Below the pieces are notes generated by a model. It was not told where the DNA came from and ran no database searches. It saw nothing but the letters and a program-made list of their open reading frames with translations. 64,000 nucleotides of DNA, taken from assembly GCA_949987565.1 (NCBI GenBank), contig OX465121.1, positions 5,311,090 to 5,375,089 of the forward strand, read 5' to 3'. Below are positions 20,522-32,800 of the stretch, one piece after another (the first letter of the stretch is position 1; each line of letters opens with the position of its first letter). The DNA is from Luidia sarsii. Taxonomy: Eukaryota; Echinodermata; Asteroidea; Paxillosida; Luidiidae. Both the position numbers and the translations under genes were made by a program.

Positions 20522-20595
20522 CTGTATGGAGAATAATCAAACATCCACAGCTGACTTCAGTTGTTTGCATTTGAATGAAATCAGGGGGTTCAGTT

Positions 20596-20762
20596 CAGTG
20601 GAAAGTATGCGGTGACACCATGTAGCACTTCTCTTTCAGGAGACTGGCTCCTGACGACGGGCAGAGTACACTACCCGAAACGTTGAGTTACCGGCTCCTT
20701 TCAGAGCCACACTTCTTGAAAGAGAAGAGATGTATGGTGTCACCGCAAACCTTCCACTAACT
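20596..20762. repeat. Histone-stem-loop element, copy with inverted ends
   Basis: Ends are inverted: GCGGTGACACCATGTAGCAC on the left and TGGTGTCACCGCAAACCTTC on the right. The centre reads CTACCCGAAACGTTGAGTTA and then GGCTCCTTTCAGAGCC (20693-20708), one mismatch from the perfect stem. Confidence 0.72.
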
Positions 20763-20904
20763 CTCAGTTCCAATTGGTATCTTTTGAAACGAATTACGGA
20801 GTTTTTCGTAATCGAATTTGAGAGTCGGGGATGGTGAGGGAGGATTACTCAAACTCAAGTTAATAATTATACAGTATTATAAAAAGAATGTCAGCGGTCA
20901 ACTG

Positions 20905-21156
20905 ATCACTCACTCACTCACTCACTCATCTCCGTAGTCTCACCGACCGTAAGGTGCGCTGATGCACGAACCTCCTCCACTCTCCCCTAACCTTGGTCTT
21001 CCCTATCAGGTCGTATATGGGGGTGTTGGTCCATTCCCTTACATCATCCAGCCACTGTCTCCCGGGTCTGCCTCTTTTGTTTTGACCCTCTGTAAACCCT
21101 AGTGTTATATCCTTTGCTATTGTGACCTTGTGACATGACCAATTAAAGTAAGTCAA
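20905..21156 (-). mobile_element. 5'-truncated LINE fragment (C-terminal end of reverse transcriptase ORF)
   Basis: Minus-strand translation contains KRGRPGRQWLDDVREW and later GEWRRFVHQRT. This is the typical C-terminal tail of endonuclease/reverse-transcriptase polyproteins of non-LTR elements. The 3' side ends in a (TGAG)n microsatellite tail (20908-20930), common in RTE/CR1-type LINEs. No upstream RT domain is present, so it is a dead fragment. Confidence 0.72.
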
Positions 21157-21514
21157 TTTTTTTTCACGATGTTAGCTAGAGGATCTAGATGGCCACACTC
21201 TTCTTTCATTATTTTCTTCCCTGGCAGATAACTTTGTTCTCTTCTCTTTTATTCCCAACAGCTCACTGAATGCGAAGATCAACAATGTGAAGCCCCTGAT
21301 GACGTTTTGATCCTTGCAGGACGGCTTTCTCAAAAGGCAGAGAAAGGTCACGCTTTCGTCAAGTCAATAGACAATCGTTCAACCACTGTGTATAAATATT
21401 CCGTTTCTAGTGCTGTTTAGCATAACGAGGGATTTCCCCCAAAACATCCCAACCCGGCCATTTCAGTAAATAAAAATGTTTATTCAGTGGACAAATTTTG
21501 AGGTAAATACAATG
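21157..21514. other. Repeat-derived intergenic DNA
   Basis: Contains another decayed TTTGATCCTTGCAGGAC module near 21308-21340. No gene is seen. Confidence 0.5.
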
Positions 21515-21540
21515 ACTGTTGCAAACTGCTCACCGACTAA

Positions 21541-21842
21541 CACTATGAACATTTAAACCGTGAAAATGGGGTGAAAATGTCATTTAGCTTGAAAAGAAAA
21601 TTCACCGTGTTTTCACCCCTATTTCATGGCACACAGTTAGTCAAGTCATTTTCACGGTGTTTTCACCAGTGGTCTCAAAGGCCACATTCCTGGTGGTAAA
21701 TGGCTACAGGCAATTAAGAAGTATCTGGGAGTGACAGGTACAAGGACACCTTTCAGTACCTCTATGGTAATCACAGTGACTTTTTAGTTTCACGGCAAAA
21801 TTACATTTTCGTCCCTTTTTCACGGTTTAGATGTTCATAGTG
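21541..21842. mobile_element. TIR transposon (MITE) nested in an older repeat
   Basis: Terminal inverted repeats of about 33 bp: CACTATGAACATTTAAACCG at the left and its complement (CGGTTTAGATGTTCATAGTG) at the right. It is flanked by TAA on both sides (21538-21540, 21843-21845). It interrupts the module GACTAA...AAGACCTGCAATAC that is contiguous at 39.0 and 41.5 kb. A TAA duplication fits PIF/Harbinger-like elements. There is no transposase ORF. Confidence 0.82.
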
Positions 21843-21845
21843 TAA

Positions 21846-21975
21846 AAAGACCTGCAATACACAAATCTCAAAAGTCAGAGGGCCTGACGTTTCGATCCTA
21901 TCAGGATCAAAAGACTTTGCCTTTTTAGAAAACAGCCTGCTAGGATCGACACGTCAGCCCCTCTAACTTTTGAGA
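21846..21975. repeat. TTTCGATCC element, right part, interrupted by the MITE
   Basis: GAGGGCCTGACGTTTCGATC followed by an inverted partner, CTGCTAGGATCGACACGTCAG, gives a hairpin-like unit. Its left part ends at 21540. Confidence 0.7.
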
Positions 21976-22389
21976 ATGAATCAGAATGTTGTTAATAACG
22001 CTAATCGGAATGACAGGGTTGTGAAAACATGTTGACAGAAGATTTAAGCCGCCAAACTTCAAGAGGGATTTCGCAAGAGGGCCACTTGGAAAATCCCCCT
22101 TCTAATTCCCGACGAGAGAACCGCAATTCGTGGAAAACCGGACCTCCTTTTGTTTCGATTTTTTTTCCTGTACAGGGGAATAATTGTATTTCCACCACCA
22201 CGGGAACAAAACAGACCGACACTGAATATGCACCGGCCATTTTGAAATAAGAACAGGATACAGATTGCATTGTCTATCACGTACAATATTGATCCAGGGC
22301 AAATCATTGCTGCTGGTTTAATTTGTTTTGGACAAAGACCAACACCTCATCAACTCAGTATAGTCACAATTTTAGAGGGGACAAAAACG

Positions 22390-22765
22390 AAGACGATAAA
22401 GGGCCAATACAGCATTGGGAAGATCGGATGATCATCTATGTCCACAATTTTCCTTTTAATTTCCACAGTTTGTAGATGGTCATGATAGAGAGTCCTCATG
22501 TTGAAATCTTATGGTCTGGGATGCTGTAATTTACGAGAAATCGTCACTCAAACATCGACAAAATAGCTTATTTCTTGCGAGTTATCAACTATTTCTTACA
22601 CTACAGAACAGTGCGAAAACCGTGACGGTTTTTGTTCCTGTTTCTACTTTCTCAGATCACCATTTCAGCTTAATTAAACCTTTACAGGATTTCGTTTTTG
22701 GAATGTTTAATGGTTTAACGCACAAACTGTGGCAATCTTTTGACCTTAACCAATGTTGTATAGTT
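22390..22765 (+). repeat. Interspersed repeat family Y, copy 1
   Basis: Blocks such as GTCATGATAGAGAGTCCTCA, GTCTGGGATGCTGTA, CACTCAAACATCGACAAA and TGGCAATCTTTTGACCTT recur in order at 27912-28285, and a fragment lies at 58225-58300. Confidence 0.75.
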
Positions 22766-25700
22766 GTTTATGATTTTAGGCTAAGGGTGTGTCTAAATCT
22801 CAGATCCCCTAATTAACGTCCCCTTCTATTTGAGGAATCCTGGATGGCTTTTTTTAGCCTCGATCAAATGGAAAGGTGTACGTATACCAGCCTTCCGGTT
22901 TCACTATAGCAGAAAGTATTGATGTTTTGTGTACCGTGCATTTATACGGTCATTAGTTTTGAAGTGCGTGTTGTTGGTTCTTATATTTGCATAGCAAAAC
23001 CGAGCAACTTACCCGAGAGTGCCGGCGGGGTTCGGGCCCGAGTTTAGCCCTGCGTTTCGGGGGCATGGTCGGCTGGGGGATTCGGTTCGGGCGGGATTTG
23101 ATGGTTTTCGGGGTGAGACGAGGGAGAAATCAGACTCGGAATATTTTGATTTTCTGTCCCTTTTTCAGACAAGAGATGGTGTCCGAACGACAGGTAGTAA
23201 TTATAGTGCAGCATCGTCCGACCATCATCACGCCTATCTCCCCCAACTGGGGATGAGAGGCGCCACGCTATTGGCCGGCCTTGACTCAGGAGTGGGACAG
23301 CGGATCAATCACGAGCACCGTTACATGATTCCCTAGTGCACCTTGAACTAATTTCAATTTTTCACGACCTAATAATTGAATAATTCGAATTTCAACACTA
23401 CTATCACCTTCTTATTTTAGTTTTAATGAACTGTAATTTATACTGGTTATAAATTTAGTTTTGTTAAAAAGAATTTGAATGACGACACACTTGCTTGTCC
23501 ATAACCCCACTGTGTTCATTCCTTGAATCTTCACTTTTAAAATGCCTCTTTTTACTGAGTTCGTTAGAAAACGTTTAGAACTCATGGAAAGCTCTGAATT
23601 TTTAAAAGAATATATGGACAATTTTATCAATTTATTAAAGGCGATGGAATAATGTGCTACTTGAAAGATGACGTGTATGCAATAAAAAAAAAATGACTCT
23701 GATGGTGTTTGAAAAAAATATATATATAATTATTGCAAATCCTGAGATTTTCGTAATTAATTTGCAAGCATCAGAAAGTTTCAAATAAAAATAGTGAATA
23801 TCAAGATTGGAAGAAACACCGTGAGTGCCTCGTCATCATCTGACCCATGACCTTCTGACCTCATGACCTGGTCCTTCGCCCCCATTGGTCGCTGCTGTTT
23901 CAGCCTCTACATTCGAAACAGTTTCTCGAATAAAACAATAATTACGGCGTAGGTGTTTTCGTTGAAGAAAGGCAAGATCCGTGATTTGACGGGTTAAGTT
24001 TGAGTGAAGACAGAAGTTGTGTTCTAATTAAATTGTGTTAATGAAGTTCATGGTGATTTCCATTAAAGATCGAAAGCGCACTCATGTAAATAGGCCTACA
24101 GATTTGAAGAGAAAATGCCTCCGACGGGTATCAACAGGTACGGTAAGATCTTGGCAATTGAAATAGACAAAAAAAGTCTTAACGAACGGACACTATTGGG
24201 CACTATTTGGTCTTGTGATACGAGACATTTTGATGAATGTTTTCTGGGGTAGATTCTTTGGGCAACTGGCGGGTCCGACGAGCACACCTGAGCGTGTCAT
24301 CAGAGGGAAGGGCCGCCGTGAAATTTACACTTCTCCCGGTTGGGTCTTTTAGGAGCTCCCCGCGGCCTGGCTTTTTCGGACAGCGGACACGCATGTTTTT
24401 CAGACACTGGGTTTCAAATGGTCTGAAAACTGAAGACATAATGCCTGTTCTTTCTCAATATAATCATATCTCTAGATTAACATCGAGTCCCTTATTTATG
24501 AAGTTGATCGGATCAAGTGCCAACGAAATCCTACGAAATGCTCCCAAAAAGAATTAACGATTAATTAAAACAATCTCCATGAAACTGTTTTCTAAAATGG
24601 GACACTGTGTTGTACTGCAAATAAATGCACCTTCACAATCTTCCGAACACTAACCTTCCATAACAAAAGGAATATTGATCCAGGTCAAGTATAATGTATG
24701 TTTGAGTATTTCTGTTGCATAAGTTAAACAAACCTTTCGATAAAAGCACTCCTGGTGCTTTTGGCAGATTATGACGCTGCATGATTTCAAGGGAAAATCG
24801 GTTGCTTTTTTTCAGTGTTCAGATTATTAACCACAGTTTTTTGTTGCATTTTTTTCTCCAAAACTAAAGACATGTTTCTTTTAATTCGTGTGCTTTTTTT
24901 TTATATGAAGCGGCCTTTATAAGGATTTTATTTACATCCTCGATAAAAGAATTAAGTACGCGACTGAAAAGCATCAAACAAGCTTTAAAATAAAATGGCA
25001 AAGATGATTTTAGTGGATCGGGACTTTTCAGGCCTAAGCCCATGGTCTCTAAAAAAAACAACACACATTTTTGTTCTGATTCAGAAATTTCGTACAGAAC
25101 TATAATATTGATTAGGAATTTTGTTTTTAGGAGCCATTGTTCCTATTTTTTTTAAAACTGAACTGACACCAGTAGTCGACTCCAGCCTACTTTCCTAATT
25201 AAAATCTAATTTCATTAATCGAGTAACATTTTTGGACATTCTTCCTTTGGGAAGGACCCTGATGGGATGGAAACGGCACTCTCCTTCTTTTTCTTAAGAT
25301 TTGCTTTATTTTTAGTCAGTCAGCAGTTTGCGACAATTTTGTATCGCGTTTCATCCCCCAACTTCTCACTTCCACCTTTAGTTCCCTTTGACGTACCCTC
25401 CTCACACTGTCTAATTTACTCTGTTACTCTCCCCCTTCCTATCTGTTTTAGTCCCTGTCATTCTGTCTTTGTGAAAAGGTCCTGCTAGGACCGGAACGTC
25501 AGGCCCACCTATAATTGTTGATTATTCGCTTTTTTTATCATTTTAGTCAGTAAGCAGTTTGCGTAATTATTACTTAAGTCAATTTTGTATCTTACACTCT
25601 TTTATTGTTCAGATTAATCGATTAATTCGATCATTATATCGAATTATTGGTTGATTGGGTGGCTGCATGGTTGGGTGTTTGGTTTAATGGTTGCTTAGTA

Positions 25701-26220
25701 ATTCTCCATACCTTTCGAACGTGTGCCACGATTGGTGCACGCAGTTCTCTGGAGCGACTGTTGGCGAGTTTATGTACGGTGCTCCAACGAGGCCATGCCC
25801 AACCAGATGATATAAATCCCCGCACCGGCACAGCGGCTCTCTCGAAGACTTCATTCTACGGTGTCCAATTCGTGCCATGTCGTCATGTCTTCCTCGGCAC
25901 GCGGTATCGTAGCTGACACTCTTGTCTCCCCATTCTTAGTTTCATCGAAATGAGAGCAAAAAAAAACATCAGGCACCCTCGCGAAGACTTTACGCTACGG
26001 TGTCCAATTTATGCCACAAGTTAACTAGGCAAACCCAAAGACATTATTTTTACATAGGCAGCCAAGCCGAGCAAAGTTGTAATAAGGAAAACTCGGTAAA
26101 TCCTGTTGGGCAATTTCTTGCTTGTGAAAAATAATGCGTTCGTTCGGGCTGTCCTCAGAACTCAAGACTCACTTTGAAAAAAAAAACCAGATTAAAGAAA
26201 ATTAATCCAAAATTATCAAA
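22766..26220. other. Intergenic DNA, no gene recognised
   Basis: I find no splice-bounded exon or known domain. A fragment of the TTTCGATCC module (GTCCTGCTAGGACCGGAACG) lies near 25480-25510, and (TA)n occurs near 23723. Confidence 0.5.
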
Positions 26221-26224
26221 AGAT

Positions 26225-27335
26225 TTGAGGTTTTGCATGTTGGGAGTACCAAGTGGAATATTTGCGTTGACACCATGTACACCATCTCTTTTGAGACGAA
26301 GCATGTGGCTCTGATGAGAAGACACGATATAGCTCAACGTTTCGGGCAGTGTGTTTACCAGCAGGGGTCAGGAACCAGGGTATATAATTCAATCATGGAG
26401 GGGGTAATGAGAGGTTTGTCCACCTCCTTCACAAGAAAACAAAAAGAAGCTCTCGATCGTGCGGCAGAAATGATTGTTGGAAACCTACCCCCGCTAGGAA
26501 TTCAAAATGATTCGAATTCCTTCTGTGTCATCATCGCACGGAACTTAACCGGGGCCCGCAACAGCTCAGCTGCCGCCGGGGGAAACGGTCCAAAAACACG
26601 GGGCATGTGCCGGCAAGACACGCTGCTCCCCCTCCCATTCCTCGTGCCTCGTAGCCCTCTGAGATAGTCTCCACTCGTGTCTTTCTTTCATCAGCTCTCC
26701 TCTCGGCCGTGACAAGGCCGTAGTCGGGGAGTCCCTCCCTATAGCGCCAGACACCGTACGGATCAATAGGCTGTTCGTCACACTCGTCCACGGATAGCGC
26801 AGGATGCTGAATTTCGGGAGAAGCGCTCCTATCTAAGCATCCCTCCCTCGAAGTAGAAAATGATCCCGGTTGAGACTTGATGGATCGCATGGTGGAAGTA
26901 CCGAGTAGAAGGTTTGCGGTGACATCATGAGTATAAAACATATCTTTTGAGACGAAGTGTAGCTCTGAACCAGAGTTTCGAAGGCAGGCGATCCACAATC
27001 CAAGTATCGTTTCAGTTTTATCTGTAGTAATCGTACTCCAACCATTTCCCCTCGTGTCCTTGCATGAAGTGAGGTCGCACGGTACACTCAACCTCTCGTG
27101 TGGACAGCCATCCGCAGGAGAAAGACAAAACGACGCGAATAAGATTTGAAGGATTTGCAAAAGATTTCCCAACTACCACGATTATTGGAATCCAGCAGTC
27201 TCCCGACCACGGGCAGAGGGCACAGTGTCCGAAACGTTGAGTTATACCGGCCCTTTGTCAGAGCCGCACTCCGTCTCACGAGAAAAAAAAATGATGTACG
27301 CGGTTTCACCGCAAAAAATCTCCCACGCCGCGACG
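26225..27335. repeat. Cluster of three decayed histone-stem-loop elements
   Basis: Copies at about 26240-26380, 26885-26990 and 27190-27335 share GTTTGCGGTGACATCATG-like ends and CGAAACGTTGAGTTATACCG. The stem-loop is degraded (GGCCCTTTGTCAGAGCC at 27249). Confidence 0.6.
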
Positions 27336-27911
27336 TCAGTCAGTATCCCACGATGAACGGTTCGTATGAGAAAATAATGCAGCTGCCAACAGTGTCCCGT
27401 TGAGAAGCTAAAGTACACTGTATGCTCTAAGCAAAAGGCGGGCTGACTGACCGCGAAAACAAAAGCAGACTCTTTGAAAGGGTCCCTCAGTAAAAATTAA
27501 CCCCTCGGCATTTTGCTAAGCGAGGATATCGACAAAGACGGTTTACCGTTTTCGCCTCGCCTACGGGTATATAGATAGTGTCTCTGTCGCCACAACTATA
27601 GTCTTTTTCTATGACGCCGACGAAAAAAAAGAAAAAAAATACCCCGCCGTTTTGAAAGAGCATTGCATCATGGACTATACATTCATGCATTGCAATTCAA
27701 ACGCCCCAATTCCTCGAAATATTTTTTTACAGAATCCAAAAATAAACAAAATGGTTTTTCCCCCAGCCTGTCCCCGGCCGCCAAAGGCGGATGTAGCTCC
27801 TCGAAAAATAATTTGTAACAGACAATGACGTCAGAAATTCATTCATGAAAAAATGTTTGGACGAGATTAATGAGGGTCTGATGTACATATCGCACCGGAG
27901 CCGTTCTTAAA
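27336..27911. other. Intergenic DNA
   Basis: No gene or clear repeat recognised. Confidence 0.45.
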
Positions 27912-28285
27912 GGCCCAATACAACATTGGGAAGAACGCTCGGAAAACATCGATGTCCACAGATTTCCTTCTAATTTACATAGTTCGTAGGTGGTCATGAT
28001 TGATAGAATCCCCATGTTGAAATCGAACTGTCTGGGATGCTGTACTTCTTGAGAAATCTTCACTCAAACATCGACAAATAGTTTATTACTAGCGAGTAAT
28101 AAACTAAGCGAGTAATAAACTATTTCTTACACTGCGAAAACCGTGACTTTTTTTTTAAATTTTTTTTTTTTACTTTTTCTACTTTCTCAGATTTCAATTA
28201 TTTTGAGCTAAAACCTTCGCAGGATTTCTTTTTGGGAATGTTGGTTTAGCACTGTGGCAATCTTTTGACCTTTACCAATGCTATG
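27912..28285 (+). repeat. Interspersed repeat family Y, copy 2
   Basis: Collinear with 22390-22765, starting AAGGCCCAATACAACATTGG and ending TGGCAATCTTTTGACCTT. It contains a local duplication of GCGAGTAATAAACTA. Confidence 0.75.
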
Positions 28286-28691
28286 ATGGCCTTCCTTGAT
28301 AGTCAACCAGTAGAACCCACCGCTGTGTGGCAGAATAATACTTATCTGACACTGAGAATTCTGAGCGTGATCATTCACGGGATTGACCTTGCAATTGAAT
28401 CGCTAAACGATCGGAAAATTGATTTTTTTTTTTTTTTAAGAAGAGGGATTTAGAAGGGGTTTTCCCGTATCGTTCCCGTCTCCTCTTTAGTTACCGGATT
28501 CCAGGTCGACCATAATAGAAACAAATATCTGCATCACGTACGTACGTATACAGTAGAGCTCCTATGCATCCCATTGGTTACTGCCTGTGCGCACGTACAG
28601 TCGTTGCTAACGGTCGGTGACGTCATCCGATCACCACGGGGAGGTCTCAGAGCACTCCCTATACGCATGCGCCGTGGGTCATAGCATAATA

Positions 28692-28815
28692 GGCCCGTGT
28701 CCGAAACGGGCGTCTAGAGCTAGGTCTAGGTCTTCCCCCTATTGGAAATACACGGAGATACGAAGACAATAGCCCTAGCTAGCCGTAGCTCTGGAAGCCC
28801 GTTTCGGACACGGCC
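28692..28815. mobile_element. Hairpin element (MITE-like), copy 1
   Basis: GGCCCGTGTCCGAAACGGGC and TCTAGAGCTAGG on the left are mirrored by TAGCTCTGG and GCCCGTTTCGGACACGGCC on the right. A diverged copy is at 30755-30870 inside PDCD2L intron 2. Confidence 0.75.
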
Positions 28816-28984
28816 ATAGCCTTGCGCATACGGTTCGGATGCGTTGTTGCTGTAACGTTTTTTGGGGCCATGTTGCTGTTGCTGTTGTTGCTATTGATGT
28901 TTTTGTTGTTGTTGCTGCTCTTTATTGTGGCTATTATGAATAGTAAACAGTAAATTAGAAACAAACTGAAAACAAATTGTCAAA

Positions 28985-29110
28985 GAAAACTATGATTGGG
29001 CCGGGACTAACCCAAGATCCAGATTAACGTACCGGTGCTCTTCCATCTCAGCTATCCAGCCCTTAGATGGTGGCCTCCCAAATAGTTATTATTCTTTGCT
29101 TGGGTGCCGG
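28985..29110 (-). repeat. tRNA-derived SINE (type B)
   Basis: The minus strand reads GGCCACCATCTAAGGGCTGG, then TAGCTGAGATGGAAGAGC (A-box region), then CTTGGGTTAGTCCCGG (weak B box). The same leader and head occur at 47400-47500. Confidence 0.7.
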
Positions 29111-29499
29111 TCAGACAAATAATAAGCAAACAGCTAGAGAATGATACAATAATAATGCCCCCGACCTATAGACCCACCAGCAAACAGTCGTACACTGAAC
29201 GGGCTTGCTTGTAAGCTGGGGGAAACCCCCCTAGTTTTCCAACTCGCGGCTTCGTGTGGCAAAGGAAAGACGACGGCTGTTACATGACAAACCATGGTAG
29301 CACAATAGAGCACGGAACTTGCTCTTATTATGTACATTGGAACATTGGAATGTACTCTATGTTTACATGTCCATGTTATCGTGTGTACATACTTACGTAT
29401 GTACATGTACTAAACGTTTACGTGAACATGTACACGATAATGTAATGAGTATAATGCGAGGCACAGCTCAGCTGCATAATTATAGTAATTAACTTGTTA

Positions 29500-29645
29500 T
29501 AATTATGAGCGATTTTCCGAAGATGTCATATGCAGGCATATCTATTGGCCATCTTATATTTCCCCTTATCCACTGACGTTTTTTGTTTGCCTTATCTATT
29601 CCCAAAACACTTTTTGTTTTCATTTCAATAACCAGGATGTAGCAA
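29500..29645 (-). mobile_element. Second, decayed LINE C-terminal remnant
   Basis: The minus translation NKKRQWIRGNIRWPIDMPAY followed by DIFGKS resembles the KRGRPGRQWLDDVREW...PIYDLIGKT segment at 20.9-21.1 kb with substitutions. Assignment rests on this short match. Confidence 0.45.
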
Positions 29646-29726
29646 GTGTAGTAGACATCAGTGTACGCAAGTGCTTGGCGAACTTTGACCAGCTTGGGGT
29701 CCGACTCTTGAGGGCGCGCTAACAAA

Positions 29727-29828
29727 ATGGCGACCCCCACGGAACGCATGCTGCTCGGGGTTTGTGACGAAGAAATCCCTCCTGCCTACGCTACTTCGTG
29801 GCAGTGCAACAAGTTTGGTGGGAGGCCA
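29727..29828 (+). CDS. PDCD2L: PDCD2L exon 1
   Basis: The ATG at 29727 in context AACAAAATGG gives 34 codons ending KFGGRP, then donor CCA|GTAAGT. Phase 0. The bases just before it (ACTCTTGAGGGCGC, 29706-29719) equal the end of the MITE arm at 13.2 kb. Confidence 0.9.
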
Positions 29829-32800
29829 GTAAGTTCAAACTCACTAGTACGCGGCGAGGTGATCGTATGCGCCCACATTCTCCCCGTTTGCTCCTATTTT
29901 TGGCATGAATCTGTCTAACTATTACCAAATCGACCAAACCGCTTCGTTCGTTGTAACATCCTGTCCATCACTTCAGTCCATGGTTGTAAATTTTGGTATT
30001 TACAACGACAACGTCACTGTTGAGCTAGAACTTAGGGCTTTCTTAACAGAATCGATATCTGAAGATCCTGGGCCTGGATTTTGTTCTCCTTGCCATCGTA
30101 TTCGTAGCAACAAGCCAACAATCTAACACAGTAACAGTAACAGTAACACTATGAGTAGTATGACTAAGTACTACTACAAAAGTACTACTAGTAGTACTAC
30201 TACTACTACTCAGTACTAGTAACAGGCCTTTTTTATATTTTCAGTTTTGTCTTAACTTTGTGAGATTTGAACTTCAGCAAGTCTATTTCACTTTTTCAAT
30301 ATTTTTGTATTCGTTAATTAATGTCACAAAGGGGCCTCAGATAAGGGGTTCTCTTCAAAAATTACATGATAGTCACCATGTCTATAGATTATAATTAATA
30401 GATCTAGAGTGAGAGAGGGGGGAGAGAGAAAGAGAGAGGGAAATAGAGGGGGAGAGCTTCTGATCATCTTCACCAGTGCATTCAATCTCCCCCATTGTCT
30501 CCGTTGTTGTAGGACTGGATGCATCCTGGCAGCCCATACCCACAATGCATTGCCTGCGGGGTGCCCATGTACCTGGTCGCTCAGCTCTACTGCCCTCTGG
30601 AGGCCGTGCCGTACCACCGCACCATCTACGTCTTTACCTGCATCGGGAAAACCTGCTTAAACCGGCCAGGAAGGTACTCTACAATCTTTCATGTGAATTA
30701 TTTTCCTCAAATCATTTGGCCTTCACCAGTTGTGGTATGTACACGGTGTTGCCGTAGGCCATAGGCCGTGTACAAAAGGGGCATCTAGAGCTAGGCCTAG
30801 TATCTCCCCCCTATTTGAAATGCACAAAGATGCAAAGACAATAGCCCTAGCCGTAGCTCTGGCTACACACAGTTAGAAACTCAAACGTTTGTTGGTTCGT
30901 TAAACGGTTGATGGATCAGTTGTCTTTTTTTTCTCCAGTTGGCGAGTGTTCCGCAGCCAGCTACCTGTCACCAGTCTGCCAAGCGAGGGCGGCATGCAGG
31001 CCTTCGCCCCGGCCCCCTCACAGGCTGCAGTCGCTGCGCTGACGGACGACTGGTGCGAGGATGCGGACGACTGGGGCAGCGAAGAAGAGGAGGAGGAGGA
31101 GGAGGAGGAGAGCCCCGCACACATGGGCGTGGCACCGGGGCCGCGCCCACTTGCCCCGCCCAATCCCGGGCGCTTGGCTGACGTCGGAGTCAACGGCAGG
31201 GAGAGGGAGGGACGCCTCGCCTTGGGAGCCGATTGGACGGCCACGAGTACGGGCGCGACGGACGCCGGCAGCGCGTCGCGGGAATCGTCGTCGTCGCGAG
31301 AGTGGAACTCCGTGGGGATTCGGCGGCAAGCCGTCCCTGGGGAGGAGTGGGCGGAGGAAGAGGTCCTCCGCCTAGCCTTGCCGAGTGCCGGACGGGGAAG
31401 CGTCGGAGACCCAGCCTCTGCGAAGGCCGAGGAGGAGGATGAGGAGGAGGAGGAAGAGGAGGAGGAGGCCACACGAGCGATGGAGCAGCTCTCAGTCAGC
31501 TGCGGTGACTACGGAGCGTCTCCACTCCCGGTCACCACTGCGTTGCCGCCCGCTTTCCGACCGCACTTCGTGAGTGTTTTTGACGAGCCGGCCGCGGACA
31601 GCGCCGCCCGGGGACCGAGCATCCACGAGAGGGCGCTGATGGCTGCCTACCAGCAGAGGGAGGGGCTGGACCTACTGGAATGGCAGGAGCGACTCTTGCA
31701 GACCAGGCAAGCCCTTCTTTCAGACCACCAGCGGGTAGCTAGCCAGTCCAAATTTTTGCAGAGGAACGATGGGAAATAAAAAATCGCCACACTGTTCATG
31801 AGCAGAGGCTGGATTTCAAACGAGAGGGAGGTCGTCAGCTCAGAGTTCTCATTGAGGGTTGGTTTTTCTCTCCAGATTGTTTCCCTGAATGCTTGCAGGC
31901 AAAACCAACGAAGGCAATTGACTGTATTCACAAGTGGTGTTTAGATTGCCCGTGGGATTCTTTTCTCCCCTGATCGACTGGCCATCCAGTCCAGTTGGCG
32001 ATAGCTTTCAACTGACCAAGAGAATCATCATTTGGCCACAGAGTCGCTGCTAATCCCAAACCCTGTTCTGAGAATGTTTCAGTACTGGTACATTAATCCA
32101 GAGGTCTTGGGTTCAAATCCCGGTCCAGTCTAAGTTTTGTTTGCCAATTTTAATTTAATTTGTTGTTTTTTTTGGGGGGGGGGGTTAATCTCCCTCAGGA
32201 TCTCTTCGGGGGATGAGAGTTACGAGAAGTCGACGGCGAAGCACGGCGATAAGGCGTTCCAGGCCTTCTCCAAGAGAGTCCAACTCTGCCCCGAGCAGTG
32301 CGTGCGGTAGGTCAGGGGTCATAGTTCAAAGCCTGAATAATGCATAGCGGCCTCTGCCTCATGAATAATGCACGTATTCAAAATGGGTTGTCTTTACCGC
32401 TGCGACTCCCAACAGGTACAGCTGGAACGGTCGCCCCCTGTACCTGACCTCGCCAGACGAGGGCGCTGTGACCCCTCCCTGTGCTTCGTGCGGAGGCCAG
32501 CTGGTCTTTGAGTTGCAGCTCATGCCAGCACTCATCAGTGTGCTGCAAGATACAGAACACACAGGTAATACATGTACACACTGTACAGGTTATTGGACCA
32601 AAACTCCACTGTGCACAGAGTATTATGGGACTGAAAGGCAACTGTGCACAAAGTATATGGGACTGAAAGGCAACTGTGCACAAAGTATATGGGACTGAAA
32701 GGCAACTGTGCACAAAGTATAATGGCTGAAAGGCAACTGTGCACAAAGTAGATGGGACTGAAAGGCAACTGTGCACAAAGTATATGGGACTGAAAGGCAA

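Noticed and set aside
24203..24557. Overlapping ORFs on both strands (78 and 106 codons)
   Set aside because: No recognisable domain, signal peptide or splice structure.
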